DNA of 33,423 nucleotides, taken from assembly GCA_022340215.1 (NCBI GenBank), contig JAJDOJ010000150.1, positions 1 through 33,423 of the forward strand, given 5' to 3'. Source of the DNA: Gammaproteobacteria bacterium (GTDB lineage: Bacteria > Pseudomonadota > Gammaproteobacteria > JAJDOJ01). How positions within the stretch are numbered: the first letter of the stretch is position 1; every line of letters begins with the position of its first letter. The translations under genes and the position numbers were made by a program. Of the stretch, positions 22,411-30,844 are shown piece by piece. The notes under the pieces were generated by a model. The model did no database searches. It was not told where the DNA came from and saw nothing but the letters and a program-made list of their open reading frames with translations.

Positions 22411-22731
22411 TCAGATATAGTGCTTGTGTTGATGCCGGCGCGTCCCGGCCTTCTGCACGATCACACCTTCCACCACATCCAGACCACCAACCTCCCGGGT
22501 CTCGTAGCCCTCGTTCACCGGTTTCAGGAAATAACGCCCGTCCTCGATGATCAGTTGCCGGAAGATATATTCTCCCTCGTCCTTTGCCAGTACGTAGCTG
22601 CCGCTCTCGATCACACCCGTCGGGTCGATGACGATGACGATCCCATCCTCGAACTCCGGCTCCATACTGTCACCGAGCACCTGAAGCGCTAAAAGCTCGC
22701 TCGATGCGCAACCACCCATATCCATTTCCAT
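22411..22731 (-). CDS. HTH-less S24 (LexA C-terminal-like) protein, catalytic Lys replaced by Arg
   Basis: A 106-aa protein made of only the S24/LexA signal-peptidase-like fold. S22 lies in VLGDSMEPEFEDG, the usual serine motif. The general-base lysine expected in the E-x3-K-x-L stretch is arginine (R58 in EYIFRQLII), by comparison with FTFKKL in lambda CI and TVKRL in LexA. No DNA-binding domain precedes it. It may therefore be a non-cleaving sensor or dimerisation module, though Ser/Arg activity cannot be excluded. AGGAG lies eight nt before the ATG. The gene starts 54 bp after the ABC exporter stop on the same strand, suggesting one transcript ending at the 22344-22378 terminator. Confidence 0.8.
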   Translation of the reverse strand: MEMDMGGCASSELLALQVLGDSMEPEFEDGIVIVIDPTGVIESGSYVLAKDEGEYIFRQLIIEDGRYFLKPVNEGYETREVGGLDVVEGVIVQKAGTRRHQHKHYI

Positions 22732-22785
22732 TTAGCTTTCTCCTGAATTACCCGATTCCTATGCCATGCGAACATTTTATACCCG

Positions 22786-24609
22786 TCACGGCCCGACGCC
22801 CAGCGACCTGGCCTCCCCCTCCAGCATCCTCTCCTCCTGCTGCAAGGTCCACAGATGCGCATACAGCCCGTCGGCCTCCAGCAGCTCGGCATGCGTACCC
22901 CGCTCGGTGACCACCCCCCCGTCCATGACCAGGATCCGGTCCGCGTCGATGACGGTGGACAGACGATGGGCGATGACCATCGTCGTGGTCTGCCTTGACA
23001 CCTGCCCCAGCGAGGACAGGATGGCCTGCTCGGAACGCGAATCGAGACTCGAGGTCGCCTCGTCGAAGACGAGGATGCCCGGTCGTTTGAGGATGACCCT
23101 AGCGATCGCCACCCGCTGCTTCTCTCCACCCGAGAGCTTAAGACCGCGTTCTCCGACGACCGTGTCGTAGCCCTGCGGCAACGAGGCGATGAATTCATGG
23201 ATATCCGCCATGCGGGCGGCCTGTTCAACGTCCTCCCGGGCCGCCTCCGGCCGAGCGTAACGGATGTTGTAGTAGATCGTCTCGTTGAACAGCACCGTAT
23301 CCTGGGGAACGATGCCGATGGCCCGGCGCAGACTCTCCTGGGTACAATCCCTGATGTTTACGCCGTCGACGAGAATCCGTCCGCTGTCGATATCGTAGAA
23401 ACGGAACATCAGCCTGGCCAGCGTGGACTTGCCCGCCCCCGAGGGACCGACGATCGCGAGTTTGTTTCCCGCGGGGATGGTGAAATCAACATCCTTCAGC
23501 ACCTGCCGCTCGGGCTGGTAGGAAAAATTTACGGACTCGAAACGCACCTCGCCACCGGCAACAGTCAGCGATCCCGCGCCAGGGCGATCACGAATGTCCT
23601 CGCGGCGATCGAGAAGATGCAGGATCTGATCCATATCTGCGAAGGCGTAGTTCATGGCGCGGTAGACCACACCGAGAAAATTCAGCGGCATGAACAGCTG
23701 CAGCATCATCGTGTTGACCAGCACGAGGTCCCCCAGCGTCATCGTCCCCGCCACCACGGCCTGCGCAGCGAAGAACATGACCATCGTCACGCCGGCCGCG
23801 ATGATCATGCCCTGACCCAGGTTGAGCAGGGACATGGTGGTCGTACTCCTGACGGCCTGATCTTCCCACTCGCCGAGGGTGGCGTCGTAGCGCCGCAACT
23901 CGAAGGTCTCGTTGGTGAAGTACTTGACTGTCTCGTAGTTCAACAGGCTGTCGACCGCCCTGCCGTTGGCCTCGGAATCGAGCGCGTTCATCCGGTGACG
24001 GTAGTGCATGCGCCAGTTCGTGACCGAGAGGGTGAATGCGACATACACCGCCACGCTGACGAACGTGACCAGCGCGAAGCGGGCCGGATAGCGTCCCAGC
24101 AGGATGACTGCCACCAGCGCGAACTCGGCGATTGTCGGGACGATGTTGAACACCAGGTAGTTCAGGATGGAGCTGATGCTCTGCGCGCCGCGTTCCAGGT
24201 CCCGGGCGATGGCACCTGTGCGTCGCTCCAGGTGATACCGCAGCGACAGGCGGTGGAGATGCTCCAGGACCCGCAGCGACAGGCGGTGCATCGCGCTGTA
24301 GCGCACACGGGCGAAGAGCACGTCGCGCAACTCGTTGAACACCGACTGGGCCCCGCGCAGCGCACCGTAGGCAAGCAGCAGAACCGCCGGCAGCGCCAGG
24401 GCCTTCCCGTCAGCGCCCTCCAGCGTATCGACGATTTCCTTCAGAACCAGAGGCACCCCGACAGTGGCGAGCTTGGCGATGAGCAGGAACGACAGCGCGA
24501 CCACGACCCGGGCGCGATAGTCCAGAATATACGGCAGCATCCGCCGCAGGTTTTTCCAGTCCATGCGGTCGCCGTGAGGCGCGCTGGTGCGTCGATAAGG
24601 TGGGGGCAT
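22786..24609 (-). CDS. ABC exporter, Atm1/ABCB7/HMT1-like
   Basis: A 607-aa half-transporter with an N-terminal six-helix membrane domain and a C-terminal ATPase. The membrane domain contains LSLRYHLERRTGAIARDLERG and LLNYETVKYFTNE, both characteristic of the Atm1/ABCB7/HMT1 group. The ATPase has Walker A GPSGAGKST near residue 390, the signature LSGGEKQRVAIAR and Walker B ILVFDEATSSLD. Atm1-type proteins export glutathione-linked sulfur or metal species, which would fit a sulfur oxidiser, but that link is inference. The start at 24609 has no good ribosome-binding site; the ATG at codon 16 is an alternative. Confidence 0.88.
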   Translation of the reverse strand: MPPPYRRTSAPHGDRMDWKNLRRMLPYILDYRARVVVALSFLLIAKLATVGVPLVLKEIVDTLEGADGKALALPAVLLLAYGALRGAQSVFNELRDVLFARVRYSAMHRLSLRVLEHLHRLSLRYHLERRTGAIARDLERGAQSISSILNYLVFNIVPTIAEFALVAVILLGRYPARFALVTFVSVAVYVAFTLSVTNWRMHYRHRMNALDSEANGRAVDSLLNYETVKYFTNETFELRRYDATLGEWEDQAVRSTTTMSLLNLGQGMIIAAGVTMVMFFAAQAVVAGTMTLGDLVLVNTMMLQLFMPLNFLGVVYRAMNYAFADMDQILHLLDRREDIRDRPGAGSLTVAGGEVRFESVNFSYQPERQVLKDVDFTIPAGNKLAIVGPSGAGKSTLARLMFRFYDIDSGRILVDGVNIRDCTQESLRRAIGIVPQDTVLFNETIYYNIRYARPEAAREDVEQAARMADIHEFIASLPQGYDTVVGERGLKLSGGEKQRVAIARVILKRPGILVFDEATSSLDSRSEQAILSSLGQVSRQTTTMVIAHRLSTVIDADRILVMDGGVVTERGTHAELLEADGLYAHLWTLQQEERMLEGEARSLGVGP

Positions 24610-24715
24610 TAGATCGGTCGCGCCGCCAACGCGACGTCATGCTGGCCCGGCTCAGCGGGATCGAGAAGGATCGGGGCAGTCGACCCGGTCCTTCTCCGTG
24701 ACCTGGCGCGGAAAA

Positions 24716-25270
24716 CTACCAGGGCATGAACTGGCTCATGAAACCCATCGGCCGGGCGACGCTGTCGGTCATGACCGTCATGCGATGACGCATCGCGTCA
24801 TTGGTGGCCGTCATGGCGCGCATGGAGCTGTCCATGGATCCCACCCTCGACAACATCGGATTCATGGTGTCCAGCTTGTCCGACATCTCCTGCATGCCGA
24901 CGACCATCGTATCCATGCTGCGAGCCATGCGCTGCATGTCGTGGGTCAGGTTGTAGACGAGAAAGAATCCATACGCGGCCAGCACGATAAAGGCGAACAT
25001 GGCCGGATAGATCACGATCTCCCAGCGTCTGGCGCTACGCTCGAAGCAGGCCACGAACCGCTCCATCGGCTCGATCTGCTGTGTGGTCAGGGCCGCCGGC
25101 GAGATCGGATTTCCACCGGTTTCCGCATTGGGGGCATCGCTCTTGTCATTGGTGTTTTTCTTGATCAAGGCTTCAATCCTCGGTCTGGAGTCCCGGGGCG
25201 CCAGACGGACCTCGGGATGATAGTCGCGTAAGATGCCTGGGGCGTGCAAGTATGGCAGTCTCCCGGCCAT
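24716..25270 (-). CDS. Membrane-anchored Met-rich coiled-coil protein, function unknown
   Basis: A 184-aa protein. An N-terminal cytoplasmic part of about 85 residues is followed by one membrane helix (IVIYPAMFAFIVLAAYGFFLV). The C-terminal tail of about 75 residues contains 17 methionines. Methionines fall mostly at 3-4-3-4 spacing (HDMQRMARSMDTMVVGMQEM and onward), the a/d core of a heptad coiled coil. The tail, which is probably periplasmic by the positive-inside trend, ends GFMSQFMPW. Met-rich periplasmic segments can bind Cu(I), but here the pattern may simply be a coiled-coil core. I chose the ATG at 25270 because AGGGTGG lies five nt upstream; the frame continues to 25339. It is divergent from ccmA. 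Confidence 0.75.
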   Translation of the reverse strand: MAGRLPYLHAPGILRDYHPEVRLAPRDSRPRIEALIKKNTNDKSDAPNAETGGNPISPAALTTQQIEPMERFVACFERSARRWEIVIYPAMFAFIVLAAYGFFLVYNLTHDMQRMARSMDTMVVGMQEMSDKLDTMNPMLSRVGSMDSSMRAMTATNDAMRHRMTVMTDSVARPMGFMSQFMPW

Positions 25271-25309
25271 GGAAACCACCCTGAAAGTGCTAGATATTTT
25301 TAATAAAGA

Positions 25310-25357
25310 GATAAGCAGAATCAATAGGTTGATAAGCATTCGTTAATACGCTTATCA
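25310..25357. promoter_or_regulatory. Triple GATAAGC box cluster between the Met-rich gene and ccmA
   Basis: GATAAGC occurs at 25310-25316 and 25331-25337 (21 bp apart, two helical turns), and its complement GCTTATC at 25350-25356. The last two form TGATAAGC-N12-GCTTATCA. Overlapping the second box, ATCAA-TAGG-TTGAT (25320-25333) is another perfect inverted repeat. On the minus strand TTGATT with AAAAAT 17 bp on is a weak promoter candidate for the Met-rich gene. This is a likely operator region for both divergent units. Confidence 0.5.
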
Positions 25358-25416
25358 TCCAGGGCACCAACATACCGCGCGATTATCCACCCTCTTTGTC
25401 TCATCTGTCATCCATC

Positions 25417-26049
25417 ATGTTCGATCCCTCCAATCGGTTGCAGGTCCACGAACTCGAATGCGTGCGCGACGACCGTGTGCTGTTCAGTGGACTGGACATT
25501 ACGGTTCGATCCGGCGAAATGTTGATGTTGGAGGGGCGCAACGGGAGCGGCAAGACCTCGCTGCTTCGCATATTGTGCGGGATCCGGCTTCCGGACGCGG
25601 GGACGGTTGCCTGGCGTGGAACGGACATACGGCGCCTCGGGGCCGATTACCACGAATCGCTGTCGTACGTGGGACACCTCGACGGCATCAAGCAGGACCT
25701 GACCCCGCAGGAGAACCTGCGCATGTCGCGGGCGCTCGGCAGGCCGCACGCAGGACTCACCGTGGACGAATGCCTGGAGCGCCTCGGGCTCTACGGTTTC
25801 GAGGACGTGCCGACGCGGACCCTGTCCGCCGGCCAACAGCGGCGCGTCGCGCTGTCCCGGCTGCTGGTCACCGAAGCGCCGCTGTGGATCCTGGACGAAC
25901 CTTTCACCTCGCTCGACCGGCACGGCATCGAGGTGTTCGAATCCCTGATGGTCGACCACCTGGATCTCCGCGGCATGATCGTCCTGACGACGCACCATCG
26001 AGTCGGCGTCGAAAGCAAACGGATACAGAGGCTCAATCTCTCGTCATGA
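25417..26049 (+). CDS. ccmA: CcmA, ATPase of the haem/cytochrome c maturation ABC complex
   Basis: A 210-aa ABC ATPase, first gene of the ccm operon. Walker A is EGRNGSGKTSLLR near residue 40, the signature is LSAGQQRRVALSRLL near residue 133, and Walker B is LWILDEPFTSLD. With CcmB, C and D it powers release of holo-CcmE. I chose the ATG at 25417; neither it nor the TTG at 25396 has a visible ribosome-binding site. The stop overlaps the ccmB start as ATGA. Confidence 0.93.
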   Translation: MFDPSNRLQVHELECVRDDRVLFSGLDITVRSGEMLMLEGRNGSGKTSLLRILCGIRLPDAGTVAWRGTDIRRLGADYHESLSYVGHLDGIKQDLTPQENLRMSRALGRPHAGLTVDECLERLGLYGFEDVPTRTLSAGQQRRVALSRLLVTEAPLWILDEPFTSLDRHGIEVFESLMVDHLDLRGMIVLTTHHRVGVESKRIQRLNLSS

Positions 26050-26729
26050 ATTCACTGTCGTCCTCCCGTGCATTCGGGCTCCTGCTGAGAAGGGACCTGC
26101 TGCTGGCTTACAGGCGGCGCTCGGAGATCGCCAATCCCCTGATCTTTTTCGTCCTGATCACCTCCCTGTTCCCGCTGGGGCTCGGGGCGGACGCCGTTGT
26201 GCTGCGCACCATCGGCCCGGGGGTCATCTGGGTGGCCGCCCTGCTCGCCTCCCTGCTTTCCCTGGATGGCATGTTCCGTTCCGATTTCGAGGACGGCTCG
26301 CTGGAGCAGTTCATGCTCAGCGCCCACCCGGTGTCGATCCTGGTCATGGCAAAGGTGTTCGCCCACTGGCTGGTTACCGGGTTGCCGCTGCTGGCGGTCT
26401 CGCCGCTGCTCGGCGTGCTGCTGTCAATCCCGGTCGAAGGCATCGGCATGCTATTGCTGACACTCCTGCTGGGCACGCCGGTCCTCAGCCTGATCGGCGC
26501 GGTCGGCGTCGCGCTGACCGTTGGACTGCGCCAGGGCGGCGTCATTCTGTCCCTGCTGGTACTCCCCCTGTACGTACCGGTGTTAATATTCGCCACCGAC
26601 GCCGTGGGCACCACCGTCGCCGGTATTCCGGTCACCGCCCAGCTCTACATCCTTGCGGCGATGCTGGTGCTGGCTGTCAGTCTGGCGCCCCTGGCCACCG
26701 CGGCCTCGCTCCGTGTGAGTCTCAGTTAG
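26046..26729 (+). CDS. ccmB: CcmB, membrane subunit of the CcmABCD complex
   Basis: A 227-aa membrane protein starting MNSLSSSRAFGLLLRRDLLLAYR, with about six hydrophobic helices. RRSEIANPLIFFVLITSLFPL and SLDGMFRSDFEDGSLEQF are typical CcmB segments. Its ATG overlaps the ccmA stop by 4 nt, which sets the start even though the open frame extends far upstream through ccmA. An 85-bp gap precedes ccmC. Confidence 0.93.
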   Translation: MNSLSSSRAFGLLLRRDLLLAYRRRSEIANPLIFFVLITSLFPLGLGADAVVLRTIGPGVIWVAALLASLLSLDGMFRSDFEDGSLEQFMLSAHPVSILVMAKVFAHWLVTGLPLLAVSPLLGVLLSIPVEGIGMLLLTLLLGTPVLSLIGAVGVALTVGLRQGGVILSLLVLPLYVPVLIFATDAVGTTVAGIPVTAQLYILAAMLVLAVSLAPLATAASLRVSLS

Positions 26730-26814
26730 GTATTGACAGGAATCTCCGGAACCCTTCGGCGCCCGCCAGACCAGGCAACCGGCGCCGGACTGCAAAGGCA
26801 CTGCACCCGAACCC

Positions 26815-27555
26815 ATGATCCATTTCTTTCATCAGCTGTCGTCGCCACGCTACTTCTACGATTTTGCCGGGCGCCTGATTCCCTGGCTCGTCGTCGCCTG
26901 TCTGCTGTGCATGATCCCCGGGCTCTACCTGGGTCTGGTCGAGGCCCCGCCGGACTACCAACAGGGCGATAGCTACCGCATCATGTTCATTCACGTCCCC
27001 GCGGCCTGGATGTCGCTGTTCATCTATATGGTCATGGCCGTCTCTGGCGCGATCGGGCTGATCTGGCGCATCAAGCTGGCCGAGGTGATCTCCATCGCCA
27101 GCGCCCCGATCGGGGCCTCGTTCACGTTCCTGGCGCTCGCCACGGGTTCGCTCTGGGGCAAACCCATGTGGGGCACCTGGTGGGTCTGGGACGCCAGGTT
27201 GACCTCGGAACTGCTGCTGCTGTTCCTGTATCTCGGGGTCATGGCCCTGTACAACGCCATCGAGGACCGGCGCACGGCCGCCCGCGCCGCCGCCATCCTG
27301 GCGCTCGTCGGGATCGTCAACATACCGATCATCCACTACTCGGTGGAGTGGTGGAACACCTTGCACCAGGGCCCCACGGTCACGAAACTCGACAAGCCCT
27401 CCATCCACCTCAGCATGCTGATCCCGCTGTTGCTAATGGCGGTGGCATTCAAGCTTTACTATGCGTTTCTGGTCCTGATGCGCGCCCGTTGCGAGGTCCT
27501 GCGGCGCGAGAAGAACAGCCGCTGGGTGAAGGATCTCGCGGGGGAAGCGACATGA
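26815..27555 (+). CDS. ccmC: CcmC, haem-handling membrane protein
   Basis: A 246-aa six-helix protein with the tryptophan-rich WWD haem-binding motif WGTWWVWDARLTSELLLL near residue 120. Histidine ligands lie in MFIHVPAAW and near IHYSVEWWN. It passes haem to CcmE in the periplasm. The stop overlaps the ccmD start as ATGA. The ribosome-binding site is weak. Confidence 0.94.
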   Translation: MIHFFHQLSSPRYFYDFAGRLIPWLVVACLLCMIPGLYLGLVEAPPDYQQGDSYRIMFIHVPAAWMSLFIYMVMAVSGAIGLIWRIKLAEVISIASAPIGASFTFLALATGSLWGKPMWGTWWVWDARLTSELLLLFLYLGVMALYNAIEDRRTAARAAAILALVGIVNIPIIHYSVEWWNTLHQGPTVTKLDKPSIHLSMLIPLLLMAVAFKLYYAFLVLMRARCEVLRREKNSRWVKDLAGEAT

Positions 27556-27719
27556 GCTTCTCGGAATTCCTGGACATGGGCGGATATGCCCTCTACGTCT
27601 GGTCGTCGTACGGGCTCGCTGCGGTCGTGCTGATCGTGAATCTGGCGATCCCCATTCGACAAAGGAAGAAGCTGCTGGCCGATGTCGCCCGACGCGTCCG
27701 CAGGGCCGCCCGGATCTGA
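27552..27719 (+). CDS. ccmD: CcmD, small membrane subunit
   Basis: A 55-aa protein, MSFSEFLDMGGYALYVWSSY, followed by one hydrophobic helix and a basic tail (RQRKKLLADVARRVRRAAR). This is the usual layout of CcmD, which stabilises the CcmABC-holoCcmE complex. It starts within the ccmC stop and ends 137 bp before ccmE. Confidence 0.9.
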   Translation: MSFSEFLDMGGYALYVWSSYGLAAVVLIVNLAIPIRQRKKLLADVARRVRRAARI

Positions 27720-27773
27720 TTTCTCATGGCAGCCGGCTGAACTGCGCTCGATTGCATGGAATTTTTCTACGAG

Positions 27774-27827
27774 TCATTACATAATGAGTAGGTTTCGGTT
27801 TCCGGCGGGCATCCTTCCAGCTGGAAG
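27774..27827. promoter_or_regulatory. Two palindromes in the ccmD-ccmE gap
   Basis: TCATTA-CA-TAATGA at 27774-27787 and CTTCCAGCTGGAAG, a perfect 14-bp palindrome, at 27814-27827 lie in the only sizeable gap of the ccmC-I stretch (27720-27856). CATAAT at 27780 could serve as a -10, but the -35 is poor. This may be an internal promoter or RNA hairpin controlling ccmE-I separately from ccmA-D. Confidence 0.3.
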
Positions 27828-27856
27828 CTTCAAGGAAGACCCGACAGAGGTATCCC

Positions 27857-28315
27857 ATGACCCCCGCCCGCAAAAAACGCCTCTACCTGGTGTTGCTGAT
27901 GGTTCTCGGCATCGGCACCGCCGTAGCGCTGGCCGTCACAGCCTTTGACGAGAACCTGATGTTCTACTACACCCCCAGCGAGATCGTCGCCGGTGAGGCG
28001 CCTGTCGACCACCCCTTCAGGCTGGGCGGACTGGTCACCGCGGGCAGCGTCAAGCGCCAGAGCGAGGGGCTGACCGTGCAGTTCGACGTGACCGACAACG
28101 ACAAACTGGTCACCGTCGAATACACGGGAATCCTGCCAGATCTGTTTCGCGAGGGACAGGGCATCATTTCCAGGGGCAGGCTTCGACCCGACGGGGTATT
28201 CGTGGCGGACGAGGTCCTGGCCAAGCATGACGAAAACTACATGCCGCCCGAAGTCGCCGAATCCCTCAAGACGGCGCATTCCGGTGCAGACAACCCAGGA
28301 GGCGTCACCCCGTGA
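27857..28315 (+). CDS. ccmE: CcmE, periplasmic haem chaperone
   Basis: A 152-aa protein with an N-terminal membrane anchor (about residues 9-29) and a beta-barrel domain. The covalent haem site is H124 in LAKHDENY, with Y128 as the usual axial ligand. AGAGGT lies seven nt before the ATG. The stop overlaps the GTG start of ccmF. Confidence 0.95.
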   Translation: MTPARKKRLYLVLLMVLGIGTAVALAVTAFDENLMFYYTPSEIVAGEAPVDHPFRLGGLVTAGSVKRQSEGLTVQFDVTDNDKLVTVEYTGILPDLFREGQGIISRGRLRPDGVFVADEVLAKHDENYMPPEVAESLKTAHSGADNPGGVTP

Positions 28316-30309
28316 CCCCTGAACTCGGGCAATTCGCCCTCATCCTGGCACTGTGCCTGGCCGTCGTCCAGGCGACCCTTCCCCTGATCGGCACCTACAC
28401 CGGTTCGCGGCGGTGGATGTCCGTGGCCTCGACCGCGGCCTGGGGGCAGTTCACCTTCCTGTCGATCAGCCTTGGCTGCCTGATCTACGCCTTTCTGAAC
28501 GACGACTTCTCCGTGGCCTACGTGGCCAGCAACTCCAATACCCTGTTGCCGACCATCTATAAGGTCTCCGCGGTGTGGGGCGCACACGAAGGCTCGCTGC
28601 TGCTCTGGGTATTCATGCTCGGGGCATGGGGTGTGGCCGTCGCGGCCCTGAGCGGAAAACTGCCCGAGATGGTTCGGGCCCGGGTCCTGTCCGTGATGGG
28701 CATGGTGGGTGTCGGCTTCCTGCTCTTCCTGCTGCTCACTTCGAACCCCTTCGAGCGGCTGTTTCCGGCACCGCTGGAGGGACGCGATCTCAATCCCCTG
28801 CTGCAGGACCCCGGTCTGGCGATCCATCCGCCGATGCTCTACATGGGCTACGTCGGCTTCTCGGTCGCCTTCAGCTTCGCCCTGGCCGCACTGCTGGGAG
28901 GCAAGCTGGACGCCGCCTGGGCGCGCTGGTCCCGCCCCTGGACGACGGTGGCATGGGTGTCTCTCACCATCGGCATCACGCTGGGCAGCTGGTGGGCCTA
29001 CAACGAACTCGGCTGGGGTGGCTGGTGGTTCTGGGACCCGGTCGAAAACGCCTCCTTCATGCCCTGGCTGGTCGGTACGGCGCTGGTCCATTCGCTGGCG
29101 GTGACGGAGAAACGCGGGGCGTTCAAGAGCTGGACCGTACTGCTGGCGATCACCGCGTTCTCAATGAGCCTGCTGGGAACGTTTCTGGTGCGCTCCGGCG
29201 TGCTGACCTCGGTACACGCCTTCGCCACCGACCCGGGCCGGGGCATCTTCATTCTGGTGTTCCTGTGCATCGTGATCGGCGGCTCGCTGGTCGTCTACGC
29301 CTGGCGTGCCCCGGCCGTGACCGGTGGCGGACGATTCGACTTCGTCTCGCGCGAGACCCTACTGCTCGCCAACAATGTGCTGCTGGTCATCGTGGCCGCC
29401 CTGATTCTCCTGGGGACCCTCTTCCCGCTGATCTATGACGCCTTGGAGCTCGGCAAGATCTCCGTCGGTTTCCCGTGGTTCAACAAGATGTTCATTTCGT
29501 TCATGCCGTTGCTTATCCTGGTCATGGGTATCGGACCGATCGCGCGCTGGAAGCGCCAGGACCCCGCGGAGCTGGCGAAGCATCTTCGGATCGCATTCAT
29601 CGTCAGCCTCGTGGTCGGCATCGTGTTCGCCCTGCCGCTGCTGTCCGGCGCCTCGCCGCTGGCCGGTCTCGGCATCGGACTCGCCACCTGGCTGGTCACC
29701 ACGCTGGCGACCAGCCTCGCCGACCGGCTCCGGCACAAGCGCGGTCTGGCGGCGGTCTGGCGAGACATCGCAGTACAGGGCCGGTCCTATTACGGCATGG
29801 TCCTGGCCCATCTCGGCATGGCCAGTGCAGTGGTCGGTGTAACCCTGGTGTCCCTGCACGGGATGGAGAAAGACGTCCGCATGTCCCCTGGACAAGCCCT
29901 TGAGATGTCGGGTTACACCTTTGTCTTCGAAGGCGTGGAAAGAAACCAGGGCCCGAACTACCGTGCCGACCGGGGCCGGGTACGGGTGCTGCGCGCCGAC
30001 GAGGAGATCGCGTTGTTGCACCCGGAGAAGCGGACCTACACCGTACAGACCAAACCCATGACCGAGGCCGCGATTGACGTGCGACCGACCCGGGACCTCT
30101 ACGTCTCGCTGGGTGAGCCGGTCGGCGGCGGCGACTGGAGTGTCAGGGTGTACTACAAACCTTTCGTACGCTGGATCTGGCTCGGCGGCATCATGATGGC
30201 GCTGGGCGGCCTGCTGGCCGTATCCGACCGTCGCTACCGCCTCCCCGTACACAGCCGGCGCGGCGTCGAATCGGGGGCAACCTCGGCCGGCCAGGAGGCC
30301 ACAGGATGA
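28312..30309 (+). CDS. ccmF: CcmF, cytochrome c haem lyase subunit
   Basis: A 665-aa polytopic membrane protein, normal length for the family, with the WWD motif WGGWWFWDPVENASFMPWL near residue 235. Conserved histidines flank it in VWGAHEGSLLLW and GTALVHSLAVTEKRG. It joins haem from CcmE to apocytochrome CxxCH motifs such as those of DsrJ. Translation starts at GTG inside the ccmE stop; the stop overlaps ccmG. Confidence 0.95.
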   Translation: MTPELGQFALILALCLAVVQATLPLIGTYTGSRRWMSVASTAAWGQFTFLSISLGCLIYAFLNDDFSVAYVASNSNTLLPTIYKVSAVWGAHEGSLLLWVFMLGAWGVAVAALSGKLPEMVRARVLSVMGMVGVGFLLFLLLTSNPFERLFPAPLEGRDLNPLLQDPGLAIHPPMLYMGYVGFSVAFSFALAALLGGKLDAAWARWSRPWTTVAWVSLTIGITLGSWWAYNELGWGGWWFWDPVENASFMPWLVGTALVHSLAVTEKRGAFKSWTVLLAITAFSMSLLGTFLVRSGVLTSVHAFATDPGRGIFILVFLCIVIGGSLVVYAWRAPAVTGGGRFDFVSRETLLLANNVLLVIVAALILLGTLFPLIYDALELGKISVGFPWFNKMFISFMPLLILVMGIGPIARWKRQDPAELAKHLRIAFIVSLVVGIVFALPLLSGASPLAGLGIGLATWLVTTLATSLADRLRHKRGLAAVWRDIAVQGRSYYGMVLAHLGMASAVVGVTLVSLHGMEKDVRMSPGQALEMSGYTFVFEGVERNQGPNYRADRGRVRVLRADEEIALLHPEKRTYTVQTKPMTEAAIDVRPTRDLYVSLGEPVGGGDWSVRVYYKPFVRWIWLGGIMMALGGLLAVSDRRYRLPVHSRRGVESGATSAGQEATG

Positions 30310-30842
30310 AACGACCACTGTTGCTGATCCCTGCCATCGTATTCGCCGTCATGGCGGTACTTCTGGCGGTGGGCCTGAATCTCAATCCCCGCGAGGTACC
30401 CTCGCCGCTGATCGGAAAGCCGGTGCCGGCGTTCGAGCTCAGCCGCCTGAAGGACCCGCAGGCAACCCTCGGCAGCGCGGACCTGACCGGCCGCGTATCG
30501 CTGCTCAACGTCTGGGCCACCTGGTGCGTCTCCTGCCGGGCCGAGCACAAGCTCCTGATGGCCCTGGCGGAAACCGGGGAAGTCGACATCTACGGACTGA
30601 ACTACAAGGATGAACGCGACGCGGCCCTGCGCTGGCTGCAGGTCTACGGCGACCCCTATGTCGCCAACGCCTTCGACGACGACGGTCGGGTCGGTATCGA
30701 CTGGGGGGTCTACGGGACGCCCGAGACGTTCGTGATCGACGGTGATGGGGTTGTCCGCCACAAGGTTATCGGACCGCTGAGTGCCGATATCGTGAACGAG
30801 CGAATTCTGCCGCTGGTTCGCCAACTCAAATCCCGGGGCTGA
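30306..30842 (+). CDS. ccmG: CcmG/DsbE, periplasmic thiol reductant
   Basis: A 178-aa thioredoxin-fold protein with an N-terminal membrane anchor. The active site is WATWCVSCRAEH (C74, C77), with Ser where many CcmG proteins have Pro. The cis-proline loop is YGTPETFVID. It keeps apocytochrome haem-binding cysteines reduced. The start overlaps the ccmF stop by 4 nt, and the stop is 2 nt from ccmH. Confidence 0.94.
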   Translation: MKRPLLLIPAIVFAVMAVLLAVGLNLNPREVPSPLIGKPVPAFELSRLKDPQATLGSADLTGRVSLLNVWATWCVSCRAEHKLLMALAETGEVDIYGLNYKDERDAALRWLQVYGDPYVANAFDDDGRVGIDWGVYGTPETFVIDGDGVVRHKVIGPLSADIVNERILPLVRQLKSRG

Positions 30843-30844
30843 CG

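Noticed and set aside
25320-25333. FNR box before ccmA
   Set aside because: The half-sites read ATCAA-N4-TTGAT, opposite to the FNR consensus TTGAT-N4-ATCAA. It is kept only as an unassigned inverted repeat.
25458-26045. Long ORF upstream of ccmB in the same frame
   Set aside because: It is a shadow of ccmA with Arg-rich, low-complexity translation. CcmB sequence begins only at 26046.
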